From NCBI GenBank assembly GCA_963920635.1, contig OY987302.1, positions 25,705,278 through 25,769,277 on the forward strand: a stretch of 64,000 nucleotides of DNA, written 5' to 3'. Shown one piece after another: positions 1 through 12,096 of the stretch (within the stretch, counting starts at the first letter, position 1; every line of letters starts with the position of its first letter). Made by a program: the position numbers and the translations under genes. Below the pieces are notes generated by a model, which was not told where the DNA came from, ran no database searches, and saw only the letters and a program-made list of their open reading frames with translations. The stretch comes from Pseudeuparius sepicola. Its lineage: Eukaryota > Arthropoda > Insecta > Coleoptera > Anthribidae.

Positions 1-198
1 ACTAAAAGTAATTTAATATTCCAGTGGGAGATTCCAGTTCAAATTTCCCGCTTCTCCCCCTTTGCCCCTCCCCCCCTGCAGAATTCCTTACAGAAATTCC
101 AGCCAAGGTTCATCCAACCCGGTAAGGTGGCGCTGATCGTTCTGCCTCCTGTCAGCGGTGTTGCCAGGCAAAAGCATTGACGCCGCATTTCTTAATCT
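1..198. other. left edge, nothing recognised
   Basis: A short stretch with a pyrimidine-rich tract around positions 50-80. I recognise no coding sequence or repeat in it. Confidence 0.5.
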
Positions 199-639
199 AT
201 ATATTTTGACCTATATATCGTCGCACTAGAATTACAGTCAGTTATGTTTAAAACGACGATTTTGAGATAATTACCTTTAAAGGTATTTTATATTAGTTTA
301 ATTAATAATAGGAAAATTAAAAAAGTTTAAACCTGAAAGGGTGTATGGTCATGATGAGTACATGATATATTTCTAATGAGTAGGTGAAATATTTTTTCTT
401 TTTAAGAAAAAAACAACGTTTTAAAGATATCTTTGTTTCTGGCCTATTATTAAATGAATCATTACAAGATATCTTGTTTATTTGTAGAAGATATCTGAGT
501 GTAGGACTTTACTGATAATAGTTTTGGCTTAGTTATCTGACTTTTTTAAACTTATCTTGGTGTAGTTGTAGTTTCCCAGCCCGTACCAAACTGTTAATGT
601 TAAAGTTGACCGGAAAATACGATAACAATACAATAAGTT

Positions 640-1660
640 TTTGATCACTTTATTTATAGAGGATAGAAAAACATTAGTCCGAATCTTGTCGTTTCGAAGT
701 TAATAGTACAATGATGTTTGATACTATTCCATTTTCTTTCTATACAGTTTAAAGTAAGTTCTAACGGAATACTAGTGAATAAAGAAACAACATCTTCACT
801 TATAATGACATAATTATCGGGAAGTTGGAAATTATTGAATCTTCATAAGATGTACTAAGGATGTTAGTTAAATACTTAGTGATTTTACTAGTTGGCGAGT
901 CAATTGAAGCAAATATTGGTCTGAGAGCTAGGTTAATAGAATTGCAATAGAATTGTATATTTTTAAAGATTTAGAAACGTCTTTTCCTATTTCTTTAGTT
1001 TTAGTTAAATTACTAACTAAATTATTATCTTTTTGTTGTATGGTGTTAGTTGGATCTCTTAGTAATTTGATATAATAAGTTGGATCTTGTAACATATTAT
1101 GTGCAAGTTCACTGTATTGATTTTTAAACATGATAACTGAAAAATTATCTTTATCAGACTTAACTTCAATAATTTCTGGGTGCTCTTTCAAAAACTTTTT
1201 TGTAGTACCTATTATACCAAGAGGTAATTTCAGAATAATGCGTTGGAAAATGATTAATGAAATTAGTTATTATATTAGTCATCTGACAAAGGAGAATGTT
1301 TTTTGATGGTGATTATTTATTTGATTAAGAGAGAATTCAACATCTGCTGAAAGATTCTTAATAGAAATGTCAGTTTTAGTTGGTGGAAAACTAAATTTTG
1401 GACCAAGTGATAGAATATTCTTAACTTCGATAGGACTATCAACATTTGTAAGATTGTTAAACCAACGTTGATTTATTTTAAGAACGATTTTGTTTTCATT
1501 TTTAAGATGCTGAAATTTACGTAAATCAGTTTCTTTTATTTGATAAAAAATTCTATTATAAGATTGATTTTGTCTACGGTTAATTAATTTAATCAAAATC
1601 TCTGTAACCATATACCCTTGAGATTTTGATAGCTTTTAAGTATTTTACTGGTGCTGGATT
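640..1660 (-). pseudogene. Penelope-like element reverse transcriptase, decayed
   Basis: Read on the minus strand. The frame at 1611-1279 (110 aa) has the N-terminal Penelope-type block with RWFNNLTNVD followed by LGPKFSFP. The frame at 1191-928 (87 aa) continues with HPEIIEVKSDK and a DPTYY..LLRDPTNTIQ block, where Penelope RTs have their 'ADKG' and following motifs. Around 860-780 a further frame reads DNYVIISEDVVSLFTSIP, matching the first catalytic-Asp motif of Penelope RTs. It continues weakly to about 640. The pieces are in different frames with stops between them. The C-terminal RT half and the GIY-YIG endonuclease are not seen. Penelope elements are retroelements that retrotranspose using an RT related to telomerase. 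This copy cannot make a full protein. Confidence 0.75.
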
Positions 1661-2369
1661 GAGGCCTTTTGGTTTTGGTTTTTCAAATTTGGGTTTTTAT
1701 AGATGTCACTTAACTCCACTTTAACCTCTGGTTTTCATTTTGAAGTTTACTACAATAACTTTTATTATCCTCAAAGTTGCTTGGAACCTTTGTCATTTAT
1801 CTTACATGAAGATGCTGATGATGAACCCTTAGCAGTTTCATTAAAAACTGATTGTGGAGTTTCGACTGAAAGAATTCTACTTTGTTTTAATTTTATTATT
1901 GTTTAACCTATTAGTAAAATTCTTTAGTTGGTGTCCTGATGTACCAGGGAAATAAAGACATATTTCAATTATTCCAACTTGATTTGGACAAAAACTGAGA
2001 CATTTAAAAATATCTTATTGTTCCACAATATTCCAAAACAAACTTACGAAAATAACTCTGAGATAACTTTAAAAATTGAGATATGTTTTAATCTTTTAAA
2101 CACATTATGGTCCAAGACAAAGACATTTAAAAATGTCTTGTTATAGTACCAGCATTTCATATCTACCATTTCAAAACAAATAAGACCATTATAAAATAAC
2201 CGACTATTTTACAATGTTTGACTTTTAAACTAAAAAATCATATAGTAGGTTTGGGTAGCTTGTATTTTTATTGTATACTCTAGAAGAAAACCGAGTATAC
2301 TACCAGAAGGGCTCTTAAAATAGTACAAGATAAATTAAAAAAACAAAAATTGATTTTTTTAAAATGTCT
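1661..2369. other. AT-rich non-coding stretch with short palindromes
   Basis: No convincing coding sequence. Two related segments begin with a GACATTTAAAAAT(A/G)TCTT palindrome, near 2000 and 2120, each followed by similar text ending in CAAAACAAA, so this is a diverged internal duplication. The small frame at 1703-1906 has no recognisable domain. Confidence 0.4.
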
Positions 2370-2454
2370 TACTGTATTTCTAGTGCGACGATATTTTGTG
2401 GTATATATTTTGTGTTACACCATATATTTGGGCGGTTATACAAAATGCAAATCC

Positions 2455-3393
2455 CCGGCCCTGGCCGGCTGCGATTTTTTTATACCCCTGATTTTCACGA
2501 AAACCATTTAGCGATTTTTTTATTTAAAATCTGACCACACAGCGTTAATCAGAACACCCCAAAACCCTCATATACCAAATTTGAACAAAAAGTATACAGG
2601 GATTTCCATTCTGTAGGGTGTCAAATATGAGCAAAATAGGAATTTTAAAGACATCTGGCGAGTCAAGTGTGCCATGGAATTCCTTCAAAACAGTTGCATG
2701 GTCAACAGGACTAGGGTTCCTAAAGGAACCCTAAACAGGACCACTCAAAATGTTGGTGTGAAAAGATTTACTACAAAAATATACAGGGTATTTTTCTCTG
2801 AGCCATCTCAAAATTCAGAATTTTTATTAAACTTTATACTGGTCAGGAGGGCTCTGGAATCATTGAAAAAATATTAATAAACACAAAAGTAATTCATTTT
2901 TTTACAAAATGCCAACCAACAAATAAAGACAATTTAAATTATTAGACCTTTCTCAACAAAGTCACTGTCTAAGATGATACATTTTCTGTGCGTTTCCTGG
3001 TGTGGCACATCAGCCACTGTATTTTTTAGATTAAGTTCGTTTATAGTATGTGGAGCGGTTTTGATATACTCGATTTTTGACCCGTATAAAGTTCCAAAAA
3101 TTCAGTAATTTGAGATGGCACAGATAAGAACACACTGTATATTTTGTATTGGACCTTTGCACACCAATACCTTGAGTGGTCCTGTTGGCACACCCCATGG
3201 CACACTTGACTTGGCAGATGCCTTTAAAATTCCTATTTTGCTCAACCTTGACACCCTGCAGAATGGAACTCTCTGTATATTTTTTATTCAAATTTGGTAT
3301 ATAAGGGTTCTGGTATGTTCTGATTAACGCTGTGGGATAGGATTTTCGTGAAAATCGGGGGTATAAAAAAATCGCAGCCGGCCCTGGATTTTC
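2455..3393. mobile_element. foldback element with long inverted arms
   Basis: The left arm (about 2455-2700) and right arm (about 3165-3393) are inverted copies, both ending in GCCGGCTGCGATTTTTTTAT and its complement. The similarity continues inward through diverged segments on either side of a loop near 2900-3030. No transposase frame is present, so it is a non-autonomous foldback or long-TIR element. The short frames here are products of the repeats. Confidence 0.65.
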
Positions 3394-4227
3394 ATTTTCA
3401 AAATGGCAGGAAGTTCAAAAGAAGCGGTTTTTGAAGGCCTTTCAAACAAAAAAGTTTAGGGGATTATCTCCAAAAATGAAGATTTTACGGATTTGTACAG
3501 TTTTAAAGTTGGACACCCTGTATGTAAAACCGAGAACGATTTGTCGAGGAGCCTTGCTGTCACATAAATATATTGAATACCGGGAGTAGCATTGCAGTCA
3601 TACAGATAAGTAATATTTGAAGGAGCCTTGCTGCCACACGTATAAGTTTCATAATTGTGACCTTTTGACTTGTTTTGGTGTACCATGATGAACTTACGTG
3701 TCTACCAAACAATTAAAAAGAAAACATTTACACTGACAAAAAAAATGTACTGATTTAAGATAAAAATTGTATTACTTTGAGTTAAAAGTTGTACTCTATA
3801 CTTATGGGACAGGAAAACGGTTGTACTGTTTCAGCATAAACCATTATTCTAACATGATATTCAACTTATTTTCTATTTTTAAGTCAGTCAACAAGTACAT
3901 CTAAATCAGTACAACAGTAGTCGTAAATTTACTTAAAAAATATACATTAAAGCAGATAAACTGTATATCTGTTTCTGAAAAAAAATTGTACTACAACTGA
4001 TTTATAAGAATCTGAGGGTATATTAATTTGGGTTTGCTTTATATCAACAAGTTGTACTAGAATAGGATAAAAATCATTCTGTTGTGTGTATTAATGTAAC
4101 TTAAATCAGTATAACATTATTGCTAAGTTTACATAAAAAATAAACTAAAACAGATAAACTTGATTTGTGTTTCTGAAAAAAAGATTGGGTAATTATAATA
4201 TAGAACGTATATATACTATGTATACAC
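3394..4227. repeat. intergenic AT-rich stretch with a diverged ~200-bp duplication
   Basis: Positions about 3903-3990 and 4103-4186 are diverged direct copies, about 200 bp apart. Both run from AAATCAGTA through CAGATAAACT to TTTCTGAAAAAAA. TGTAC-rich words recur throughout. No coding sequence is recognised. Confidence 0.5.
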
Positions 4228-4877
4228 TGTCACGTCGTCCGATATAGGTTAGGAGGGGGTCGAGAGAGCGGGGACTGGGGACAAGCCCCAGAAAAATAAA
4301 AAACATAGAAATGGCATCTGTAGATTGAAATGGTAGCACTTTTTATACTCTATTATTTATTTACTAGTTAAAGTTTAACAGCGTTGCCAATAATTCATAA
4401 TGAAAAACTTATTTCAAAATAATCTTCAAGATCAAATTTCAAATAATAGTTTTTCAACAGTGGTTTCCGTTGTATGTAGGGGCTAGGGACATACCCAATC
4501 AGTTGCAAATACGTTTGCTTTGAAGTAAATAATGGTATATGTTATTTATGTATTGATGAGATAAAGTCTGCCTGACTAATAGGTGAATCTAGTATTTATA
4601 ATTATCTAGTCACTTATTATTCACTATTTCTATACTACGTGTAGTACTTTAATCTGTGATACAACTAAGGAAACAATAATATTGGTACTAGGTAGCTACA
4701 ATTACCAATACCAATCGCACAATCTGACAAACGCGCAAATCGGCCAATAGTGTGCATCTCCTTGTGTTTGACACAACTGGTGCTGTGTCTTTTAGAAGCA
4801 ATTTTTAGCTGTTTTTAAGTGTTTCTTATGTATTCGTCGGTTTAAAATGCTTATATAGACAATTGAGTTATACGTTA

Positions 4878-4940
4878 TGGGCAAAAAAAGTGTATTGTTT
4901 GCAAATCAAGCAACTCGCCAAAGGAGGTTACATCTCATGC
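4878..4940 (+). pseudogene. THAP-type first exon remnant
   Basis: A short frame reads KKCIVCKSSNSPKEVTSHA (C-x2-C spacing as in the start of a THAP zinc finger) and ends at a consensus splice donor, GC|GTAAGT. An ATGGGC start sits just upstream, but a run of seven A's puts it out of frame with the Cys-x2-Cys part, so this copy is frameshifted. The position in the outer insertion suggests it is the first exon of a THAP-containing transposase. The rest of the gene is missing. Confidence 0.5.
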
Positions 4941-5016
4941 GTAAGTACATAGGCGTACCTAGTTCGGGGCACGGGGCACGGTAAAAGATACCTTTACCAC
5001 CAGAAGGAAAATAATT

Positions 5017-5290
5017 CTCAACATGGGTATCAAACGAAAGGGCTCGATTGGTAGAAAACAATAAGGTGAATGACGACATAATAAATCTAATATGGCGGCC
5101 TCCCCAAGACGGCGGATTGCCTAATTCTTCACAACATCCTCGACATGGGTATCAAATGAAAGGATTTGAAGAGTAGAAAACGATAAGGTGACTGACGTCA
5201 TGCTAAATCCAATAGAGCTGATGCCCGATGCCCGAAGATGGCGGATTAAATTTCTTTACCACCCTTCTGAGATGGGAATCAAATAAGTAC
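5017..5290. repeat. diverged ~115-bp tandem repeat
   Basis: Two diverged units and the start of a third each begin with a form of ATGGGTATCAAA, at about 5020, 5136 and 5272. The first two continue with GTAGAAAACRATAAGGTGA and a GGCGGATT block. It lies inside the P-like insertion, left of the inner foldback element. Confidence 0.6.
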
Positions 5291-5319
5291 TAAAAAAGCA
5301 CCAAATAAAATAAATAATA

Positions 5320-6230
5320 TAAACCTTTTTAAAAACAAGCTTTTATTTAAGTAAGCCATTTACTAAAACGGATAAAATAAGTTTAGGTTTTCGTTAAGAT
5401 AATTCAATGCCAAATTGAGACAAGCTTTTTTAAATCAAAAAGTTTGTCGCGCAAACTGTAAAGAAAATATATTCTTTGGCATGTACTTGCTTATCAACCA
5501 TTGAGATAGTATGGGGGAGAAGCTGTCACGTGACCACAAACGGGAGCACCTACATCGCGTAGTTACTACTTTAGCGTCAGTTGGTTATTCAGTGTTAAAT
5601 GTGCAGTTTTTGTGAGATATATTTTCTATTTTGAACTAAGTGTGTAAAAAAAGTAATTAAAGCAATGGTGCCGTGCGCTGTACGGAGTTGTACGAGTAGG
5701 AATAATGTGGACAATAAGAAATCTACAGGAATAACATTTCACAGGTAACATAAACAATAGACAGGGCCGCATTAATATAAATTATAATATCCACTTTTTT
5801 ACTTTATGAAAAGAAAAATATTACTTTTATAACTACTCTAGGTATGTATATGACTGACTGACTGACTAAACCCAGCTTTTGATTTCGTCGTTGTTAGTTC
5901 TCGTTTTTTTTACATTTTTTATAATTTTACTAGGAATACTGTTTAATCAGGCCCTGGCGTGTCAGCCACATCGTTACTAGTCTTAGCCACACCCCCTGAT
6001 CCCATTTATAACATACGGCGAAGTACCGTTATAGCGTCTCCCCCCTATACTATCTCAATTTTATCAACTAATCACTGTCCGATAAAATTAATTGGTACCT
6101 ACTTTCATGAACATCTCGTGCGACGAGCTTTTTGAAGTGTGGCATTGAATTATCGAAAACGAAAACCTAAACTTATTTTATCCGTTTTAGTTCAAGGCTT
6201 AAATAAAAGCTTGTTTTTAAAAAGTTTATT
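5320..6230 (+). mobile_element. inner foldback element with ~200-bp inverted arms
   Basis: The left arm (about 5320-5530) and right arm (about 6025-6230) are inverted copies. They share TTTTTAAAAACAAGCTTTTA at the outer ends and TTGAGATAGTAT near the loop. The loop (about 5530-6025) holds a THAP-type first exon. It is nested inside the outer P-like insertion. The THAP exon suggests it too derives from a THAP-transposase element, but no catalytic domain remains. Confidence 0.6.
5665..5744 (+). CDS. THAP zinc-finger first exon (orphan)
   Basis: An ATG opens a 26-codon frame, MVPCAVRSC...GITFH, which then meets a splice donor (CACAG|GTAACA). C-x4-C followed about 15 residues later by an ITFH(R) block is the start of a THAP domain, a C2CH DNA-binding zinc finger used by P-element transposases and by host THAP proteins. 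The second Cys and His of the finger would lie on the next exon, which I cannot find in the loop. Unlike the copy at 4878 the frame is open from ATG to donor. It is probably the leftover 5' end of a transposase gene; use as a host promoter-exon cannot be excluded. Confidence 0.6.
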
Positions 6231-6606
6231 TTTTATTTTTTTCTATTGTGTTCGCCGACCAATCCCCAACTAGTAACTGTCAATAACATTGATAAGTTTG
6301 AATTTTAGAATTGACGCGTATATATAATATATTTTTTCCTATTTTTATAACTATTTTAAAAAATAAGAGGTACGCCACTACCTTGTAATCGTTAGCACCA
6401 GATCTGTCACCCGAACTGTAAACATTATTGTTTTTTATTATGGGAACAAACTTGCCAATACAAAGCCAGTTCTATGTTTTTTATTTTTCTGAGGGACAAG
6501 CAAACACCTCGAGACTCTGTTGAACACTGGTTTATTCTGCGTGACCATGACATGTGTCACAAGACGCGAGTGCGTTCATAAACGCGATCACAAAACATAC
6601 ACTACA

Positions 6607-6616
6607 TCCTCCCTTT
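6607..6616 (-). promoter_or_regulatory. Gypsy-A polypurine tract
   Basis: On the minus strand AAAGGGAGGA directly precedes the TGTAGTG start of the 3' LTR, the expected place for the primer of plus-strand DNA synthesis. Confidence 0.8.
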
Positions 6617-9600
6617 ACAAGCTAAACATCCCAATACATAGACACAAGTTAAAATCAAATATTAGCGCTGTGTACGCCTATAAAATTTCAAATTTATTTC
6701 TTTGTAGTTAATACAACCCAAAAACTAAACTATACAACACAGTACAAGCTAAACATCTCGATACATGTTATTTACTAGTCGAGGGGATAATAGAAGCAGA
6801 CGAGTGTCGAATTCTAAGGCCCTAGCATTATGTAATGTTAGGTCACTAATGATCTGCATATCTTGCAGGTCTTTTGATTTGTCTCCCGGATTTTGTAATA
6901 AAATTGTGAGGTACCAGATCCACATCTTCGTCAACCTCTGCTTCCCTTCCTTTCTTAAGAGGCTACGATACTTATGAAATCCGCCCGAAATGCCCGACTC
7001 AATTCAGGACAAACGTCGCTCGATTAGATATGCCTATCCTTTTCCTTCCTCTGGTCCCCACGACTCCCCACTCCAGCCTGCCCCTTCATAGTGCTACTAT
7101 TGAGGGGCAGGCCGGCCGTGGGTACTACACTGAGAGAACTCTGTCACTTTGTAAAAAAACCCTGTTTAATTCAATATGAGATATTATTCCTCAAACTCAA
7201 GCAGAAGCTTTTTTGTAACTAACAATAATCAATTCAATTACAATTGATATTGAATTCTAATGAATAATTTAAATGTAATATTTTATTTCAATAAATAGCG
7301 TGTTCTGGAATTGATTCTATAATACTTCTTTTCTAAGCACATTCTTTTGTCAGAACAACATAACGTTTCATGGTGTTGAATTGAATAGGGATACATTTAA
7401 CTGTTCATTATACTGAAATTACAACTATTGTCACTGAATTTTTGCTGGATTTGTAATACTTAATTGTGGGTACTAATATCAATTATAGCCATTCACTTGC
7501 AGTGTTCATTATGACTACGAACCATATAGAGTGTAGGGTTGATTCAAAACCTTTAATTTGCGATCACTGTATGCACTCCTAAGTTAACCCCCAGTTAACC
7601 CTGAAAAAATCAGCTTGTTTTAAAGAATTTTTTTTTACCCTTATAAAGCACTTTAGATAGTGGTGATCTTTTACCTATATCTCGTGAAGTATTGAAGTTA
7701 AAAAAAAAACTTCATGAGAGAAAGTTGTAGAGAACGTAATAATGTATACATAAGAAGAAAAAAAATTGTACACATGAGAAGAAAAAAAATTGCAAAAAAA
7801 TGTTTGCAAAACCACTCCTATTGCGGGGTTCGTAACACGACTTCGACGGTGATTTTTTGGGGTTATACTCAGGACGCTACCCACAACCAACCCTGAAAAT
7901 ATCTAGCTGTTAAGAATCATTTTTTTTCTACCTCTATAAAAAAATGACAATTTGCTTGGACTATGATTACTTACATTGATGAATATAAAAGTTGCAATTA
8001 AGTTATTTTGTTCATCCAATGAATTATAATGTTTTTTCAGTTGCTTCTGGGGTACTCTTATATAGTTTGGAGTAGTCTGAGGGTGAGAATTATTATTATT
8101 CAAATAAAATAAATTTAATTGTTTAAATAAAACATAAGATATTTTAAAACCGAGGTTATGCTTTCATTGTAGTATGCCAATTTTAGTATCGAAGTGACAA
8201 TACGTCTTCTTAACGGAAATTCAAACTATTTTAAACTTATTGGTTCATCTGCAATTACGTCAAAAGTATAGATTATATTGTTGGGACCACATGGATTTGC
8301 TTGTATATTTAAAGTAGGTAATGGAAAAGTGACTATATACACGAACTCACTAAAATCACAACAGTCTTTTTTCCTGTGTAGACGTGTAGATAATATGAAA
8401 TAATAACTCGTGCCGGCCGCCGCCGACGGCCGCCGGGGTCACACGAGTCTCGCCGATGCCGACGAAGAAGCGCGAATATATATTTAAAAAACGGCGGTGG
8501 CCTGTTTGCTTTATTGCAAAAATGATATTTTTCAGGGCGTTCACTTTTCGTTGGCAACACACTGCATAGCTTTTTGGCGTCGAAGCAATTTTACTATTAT
8601 TTTTCATATCAGCAAAGGTGCATGCTATGAAGGGTTCGTGTATAAAAAAAACTTGTAATTGCTCAATTATAAAATCTAAATTAACGATTCGATTACCGAA
8701 TTCTTCTTGAACCACATTAGGGTCAGTTGAACATCTATTAATGTTTGATTGGATAATTGTTCTGCATAATAGTGTTGCTACGACTAAAAAAGTGCGTCTA
8801 AAGTCTACTTCTTCAAAATGTTTTATATAACTAGTAGGTATTCCATATTTACATTTGTGTAATAATAAATAAATCTAACTAAAAACTTTCTACACTGTGA
8901 GAGTTCACTTTAGAGGGATTAGAGTGAATAGGCCATATTATATCACAACGGTTTCGTTAATCTATAAAATTACATCCTCAAGGACTAATTTATAGAGTTA
9001 CGAAACTGGTCTCCCTTTTTAAATAAAGTAATAGTTGTGAGATAATAGGAGCTATTAATTTCTAATCCCTTGTAAATGTTCCATTCAAAGCCCTGTTTTT
9101 CCCAGAAAGTTTGTTTCCCAAACCCTATGCACCTGCAGTACTACTTATACCTAAATCCGAATAAGTGTGCAAAATGCAAAATATGTAGGTACCCCTCTCT
9201 CAAATTCTGGAAACCATATTAGGTACCTACGGGAATAAAAGCACTCAAGCCCACAAATTACTCCTATTGGTTTCACTACATGTGACTGTTGTGACATCAT
9301 TATCAAACATTATAGGTATTCTTGCCCTGACTGCGGTTCAGTTTCAGAACCTTATTCTGACAAATCTGAATTATCGAACATCCTAGAAAATGTATTAAAA
9401 TGTCATAAATTCGACAGACTGGAACAATAAAATGTACTATTTTTATTTTGCCCGATTTTCAACTCCAATGACTTTCGAACAATCTTCTAACGAAGAAGTT
9501 TCTAAAACTGACTGGATGTCAGAATTATTATCGTTCCCTCTGGAAAGTATATAAATTAGCTTTTATCATGCAGCGATTTACATAGGAATTCGTTTTCAAA

Positions 9601-10503
9601 AAATGCTTCACATGACCCATTTATTTGGCAAAATTATTACTTGTACCTATCACATTTTTAAAGTAAAAATCAAGCGCACAATTTGGTCTAGAATTTAAAT
9701 TTACTCTTTTTGCACGACCAGGCCATTTTATGCCCTAGGGATTAAACCATTTTACACAAAAGCAAAAAGTAGGTACTTTGTGAATAATAATTATTTATTT
9801 TCTAAAATTTATTTGTGGCGCAATGGATTAATAATTATTTATTTATAATTCCTGGAGGAATAATAATAATGAGTATTATTATATGCCAGTCGACATACAT
9901 AATGTCGCGGTAGAAAATATTTTCTTCGGGTACTCGGAAATATAAATATTTGCTAACATACTAACATTCAACACAAGCGAAACACAAATAAGGGAGACTG
10001 AGACTAATAAAATGAAAAATGAACCATCTGATATCGATTGAAAGTTCTCCTGACGTGGTTTCCGAGCCCGGTGAGGTACGCCGAAGTAGGGGGAAGTAGG
10101 GGAACCACGAGTTCCAGCGAACGCCCGCCCGCCCGCCTATCTCCGTACGTCTAATTCCTGCTCGAATGGCCAATTCACGGATCATTTTATTGCCGGGCAA
10201 TGGGTTCGTAGTTTTCAAATCATAGCCAAACGAACAAACGTATCGACTTGAAAGTAGTCTTAAAATAATGTTATAGAATGCCTCAATCGTCGTTGTGTCC
10301 TTCGAATTATTTTTGAGTGGTGGAAATACTCGAAATTCTTAACCGAATATAGTCGAATTTCGGGTATGTTTGGTATTTTTTTTCACAGTGTCGCATTAGT
10401 CCTGCACAGTTCGTGATACACAACGACGATTCTTCATAGTTTTATCTAAGCCACAAAAAAAAATCAAGTGAAAATATTAAGAAATGCAAGTAGGAGATGT
10501 AAA
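6617..10503. other. 3.9-kb stretch between Gypsy-A pol and 3' LTR, no clear gene
   Basis: It lies within Gypsy-A. I find no recognisable protein. Visible features are an inverted repeat of CTGCCCCT at about 7076-7112, a duplicated A-rich segment at about 7745-7800, a GC-rich island at about 8405-8470 in otherwise AT-rich DNA, and another GC-rich patch at about 10030-10210 with a CGCCCGCCCGCC run. It is too long for an ordinary 3' UTR, so other insertions are likely, but I cannot define their ends. The overlapping frames at 8333-8715 and 9961-10218 carry no motif I know. Confidence 0.4.
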
Positions 10504-12096
10504 CTACGAAACCCTTGAAAATGGGGGGTATCGTAGCGCCTTAAATAAAAATTCGTCACTCAAACTATTCTCAAAATTAAATGATTCGTCAACGCTACTA
10601 TTACAGTTAAATACAGAGCCCCTGTCTTGGTTGTCTTTTTTTTCTAGGTGTCCACTAGAAGTGCTTGCCTCGTTTAAACGTTCAGGAGAATTTCGAACAG
10701 AATCTTCTCGACTATTTTCATTTTCCACCTTATGTTCCACAGGAATATACACATTATTTTTAGAATAATGACTGTGTGGAAAACTCTGTTCGACATTTAG
10801 AGAACTATGTGGTTGTTTTTCTCTTGCAGTTATATTACATGGTTTAATAAATCTCCTATTCCTAATGTACACACGCCCATTTTCCAGAAGTACTTTATAT
10901 GCCCTAATTCCTACTTTCCGAATTACAGTACCCTTTTGCCAAGGTCCTGATGGTTTTATTTGAAGCCAGACTTTGCAATTTATTTGCAAGTCTTTTAATA
11001 TTTTAACACCTTTCTTATTGTAGTAATATTGTTGTTTATGTTGAGCAGATTTTATAAATTTGTTATATTTATTTCCATTACATAAACTTGGCTTAAATTT
11101 TTGATTAATTTGTGGAAGGTGTGATCGTAAATTTCTGGACATCAGGATCTTGGCCGGAGAGTTTTCACCATCTGTTGGTGTATTTCGCAAATCTAGAAGT
11201 GCCAAATAAGGATCTTTCTTGTCTATATAACATTTACGTAATGTTGATTTCACAGTTTTTATTGCTCGTTCAACAGCCCCATTACTTTGTGGATACCTCG
11301 GTGTTGATTTTATGTGTTTAAATTCATAATTATTTGAAAATTTACTAAACTCGTAGCTTGTAAACTCTGGCCCCCCATCAGATATCAATACTTTTGGCAA
11401 TCCGAATCTAGAAAAGACCGATTTCAACTTATCAATAACATTACGACTTGAAAGATCGTTATTTAGATGTAAAACCTCAACATATTTCGAATAGTAATCC
11501 ACAACTAGTAAGTATGATCTGTCGAATAAATGAAAAATGTCAGCACCGACCTTGTCGAACGGAAGCTTCCCGGCATCGTGGGAGATCATTGGCTCTGGTC
11601 GTTGAGCTGGTTGATTTTCTTGACATAAATGGCAGGTGGATACCATATCTTGTATTTGTTTACTCATACCTGGCCAGAAAAATGAATTACGAGCTCTCGA
11701 CAGACACTTATTTATGCCTAAATGACTGTAATGTATTTTTTCTAGTATGTATTTCCTACTGGATGTAGGTACAATAAGTTTTTGACCCTTATACACAAGA
11801 TCTTGCATTATATTTAACTCTGATCTAAATTTGTGATAAACTTTTATTTCATTGGGAACATCTTTATAATTTTTTGGCCATCCGTTTAAGATGTATTTCA
11901 TAAGCAAGGATAACGTTTGATCTTGCTGAGTGCTAGCCTGTAGTTCTGCAATTTTCTCTGGAGTGGCATTAAGTTGCATGGAAACTAGACAAATCTGTGC
12001 TTCAAGTTCCAGATCTAAACTCTCATTAAAATATTTGTTTTTCTCAAAAGCTCTACTAAAAGTATCTGCGACTATCAAATCTTTTCCTGGCTTATA
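10504..12096 (-). pseudogene. Gypsy-A pol, RNase H end and integrase
   Basis: An open frame of about 530 aa that is the C-terminal part of pol, cut off from the rest by the Tc1 insertion. It starts inside the RNase H end (KPGKDLIVADTFSRA). It then has the integrase H-x3-H...C-x2-C zinc-binding region (HYSHLGINKC ... CHLCQ) and the catalytic core: D in VGADIF, D in LISDGGPEF and E in NGAVERAIKT. It ends with a variable tail rich in Ser and charged residues. Integrase inserts the DNA copy into the chromosome. This part has no internal stop. The apparent start codon is only the Tc1 end, so it is not an independent gene. Confidence 0.85.

Larger units (their letters stand above)
199..2411. repeat. 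inverted repeat pair bracketing 2.2 kb
   Basis: Positions 199-239 and 2370-2411 are inverted copies of each other, sharing the core ATCGTCGCACTAGA and a flanking TACAGT. The enclosed sequence contains the Penelope-like remnant. This looks like the termini of a non-autonomous DNA element. I cannot see a clear target-site duplication, so the exact ends and superfamily are open. It may be coincidence that the Penelope remnant lies inside. Confidence 0.5.
4286..6492 (+). mobile_element. P-like DNA transposon remnant with THAP exon
   Basis: The insertion in the Gypsy-A LTR has inverted termini: CAGAAAAATAAAAAACATAG near the left end and its complement at the right end. The flanking direct repeat is GGGACAAG (8 bp), or GACAAG (6 bp) if the termini are taken as CCYCAG. 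An 8-bp duplication together with THAP-type exons inside points to the P superfamily, whose transposases start with a THAP zinc finger. No transposase catalytic region is visible, so it is internally deleted and has been invaded by a second foldback element at about 5320-6230. The superfamily call is an inference. Confidence 0.6.
4228..6606 (-). repeat. Gypsy-A 3' LTR, split by a P-like element
   Basis: The two LTR pieces are 4228-4285 and 6501-6606. Joined, they match the LTR at 16307-16510 over 164 bp apart from a 40-bp insertion in that other copy. The piece boundaries coincide with a duplicated GGGACAAG (4278-4285 and 6493-6500), marking the insertion between them. Confidence 0.85.

Noticed and set aside
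8333..8715. Two overlapping minus-strand frames of 75 and 119 codons
   Set aside because: They overlap in different frames, start in low-complexity sequence and lack any motif.
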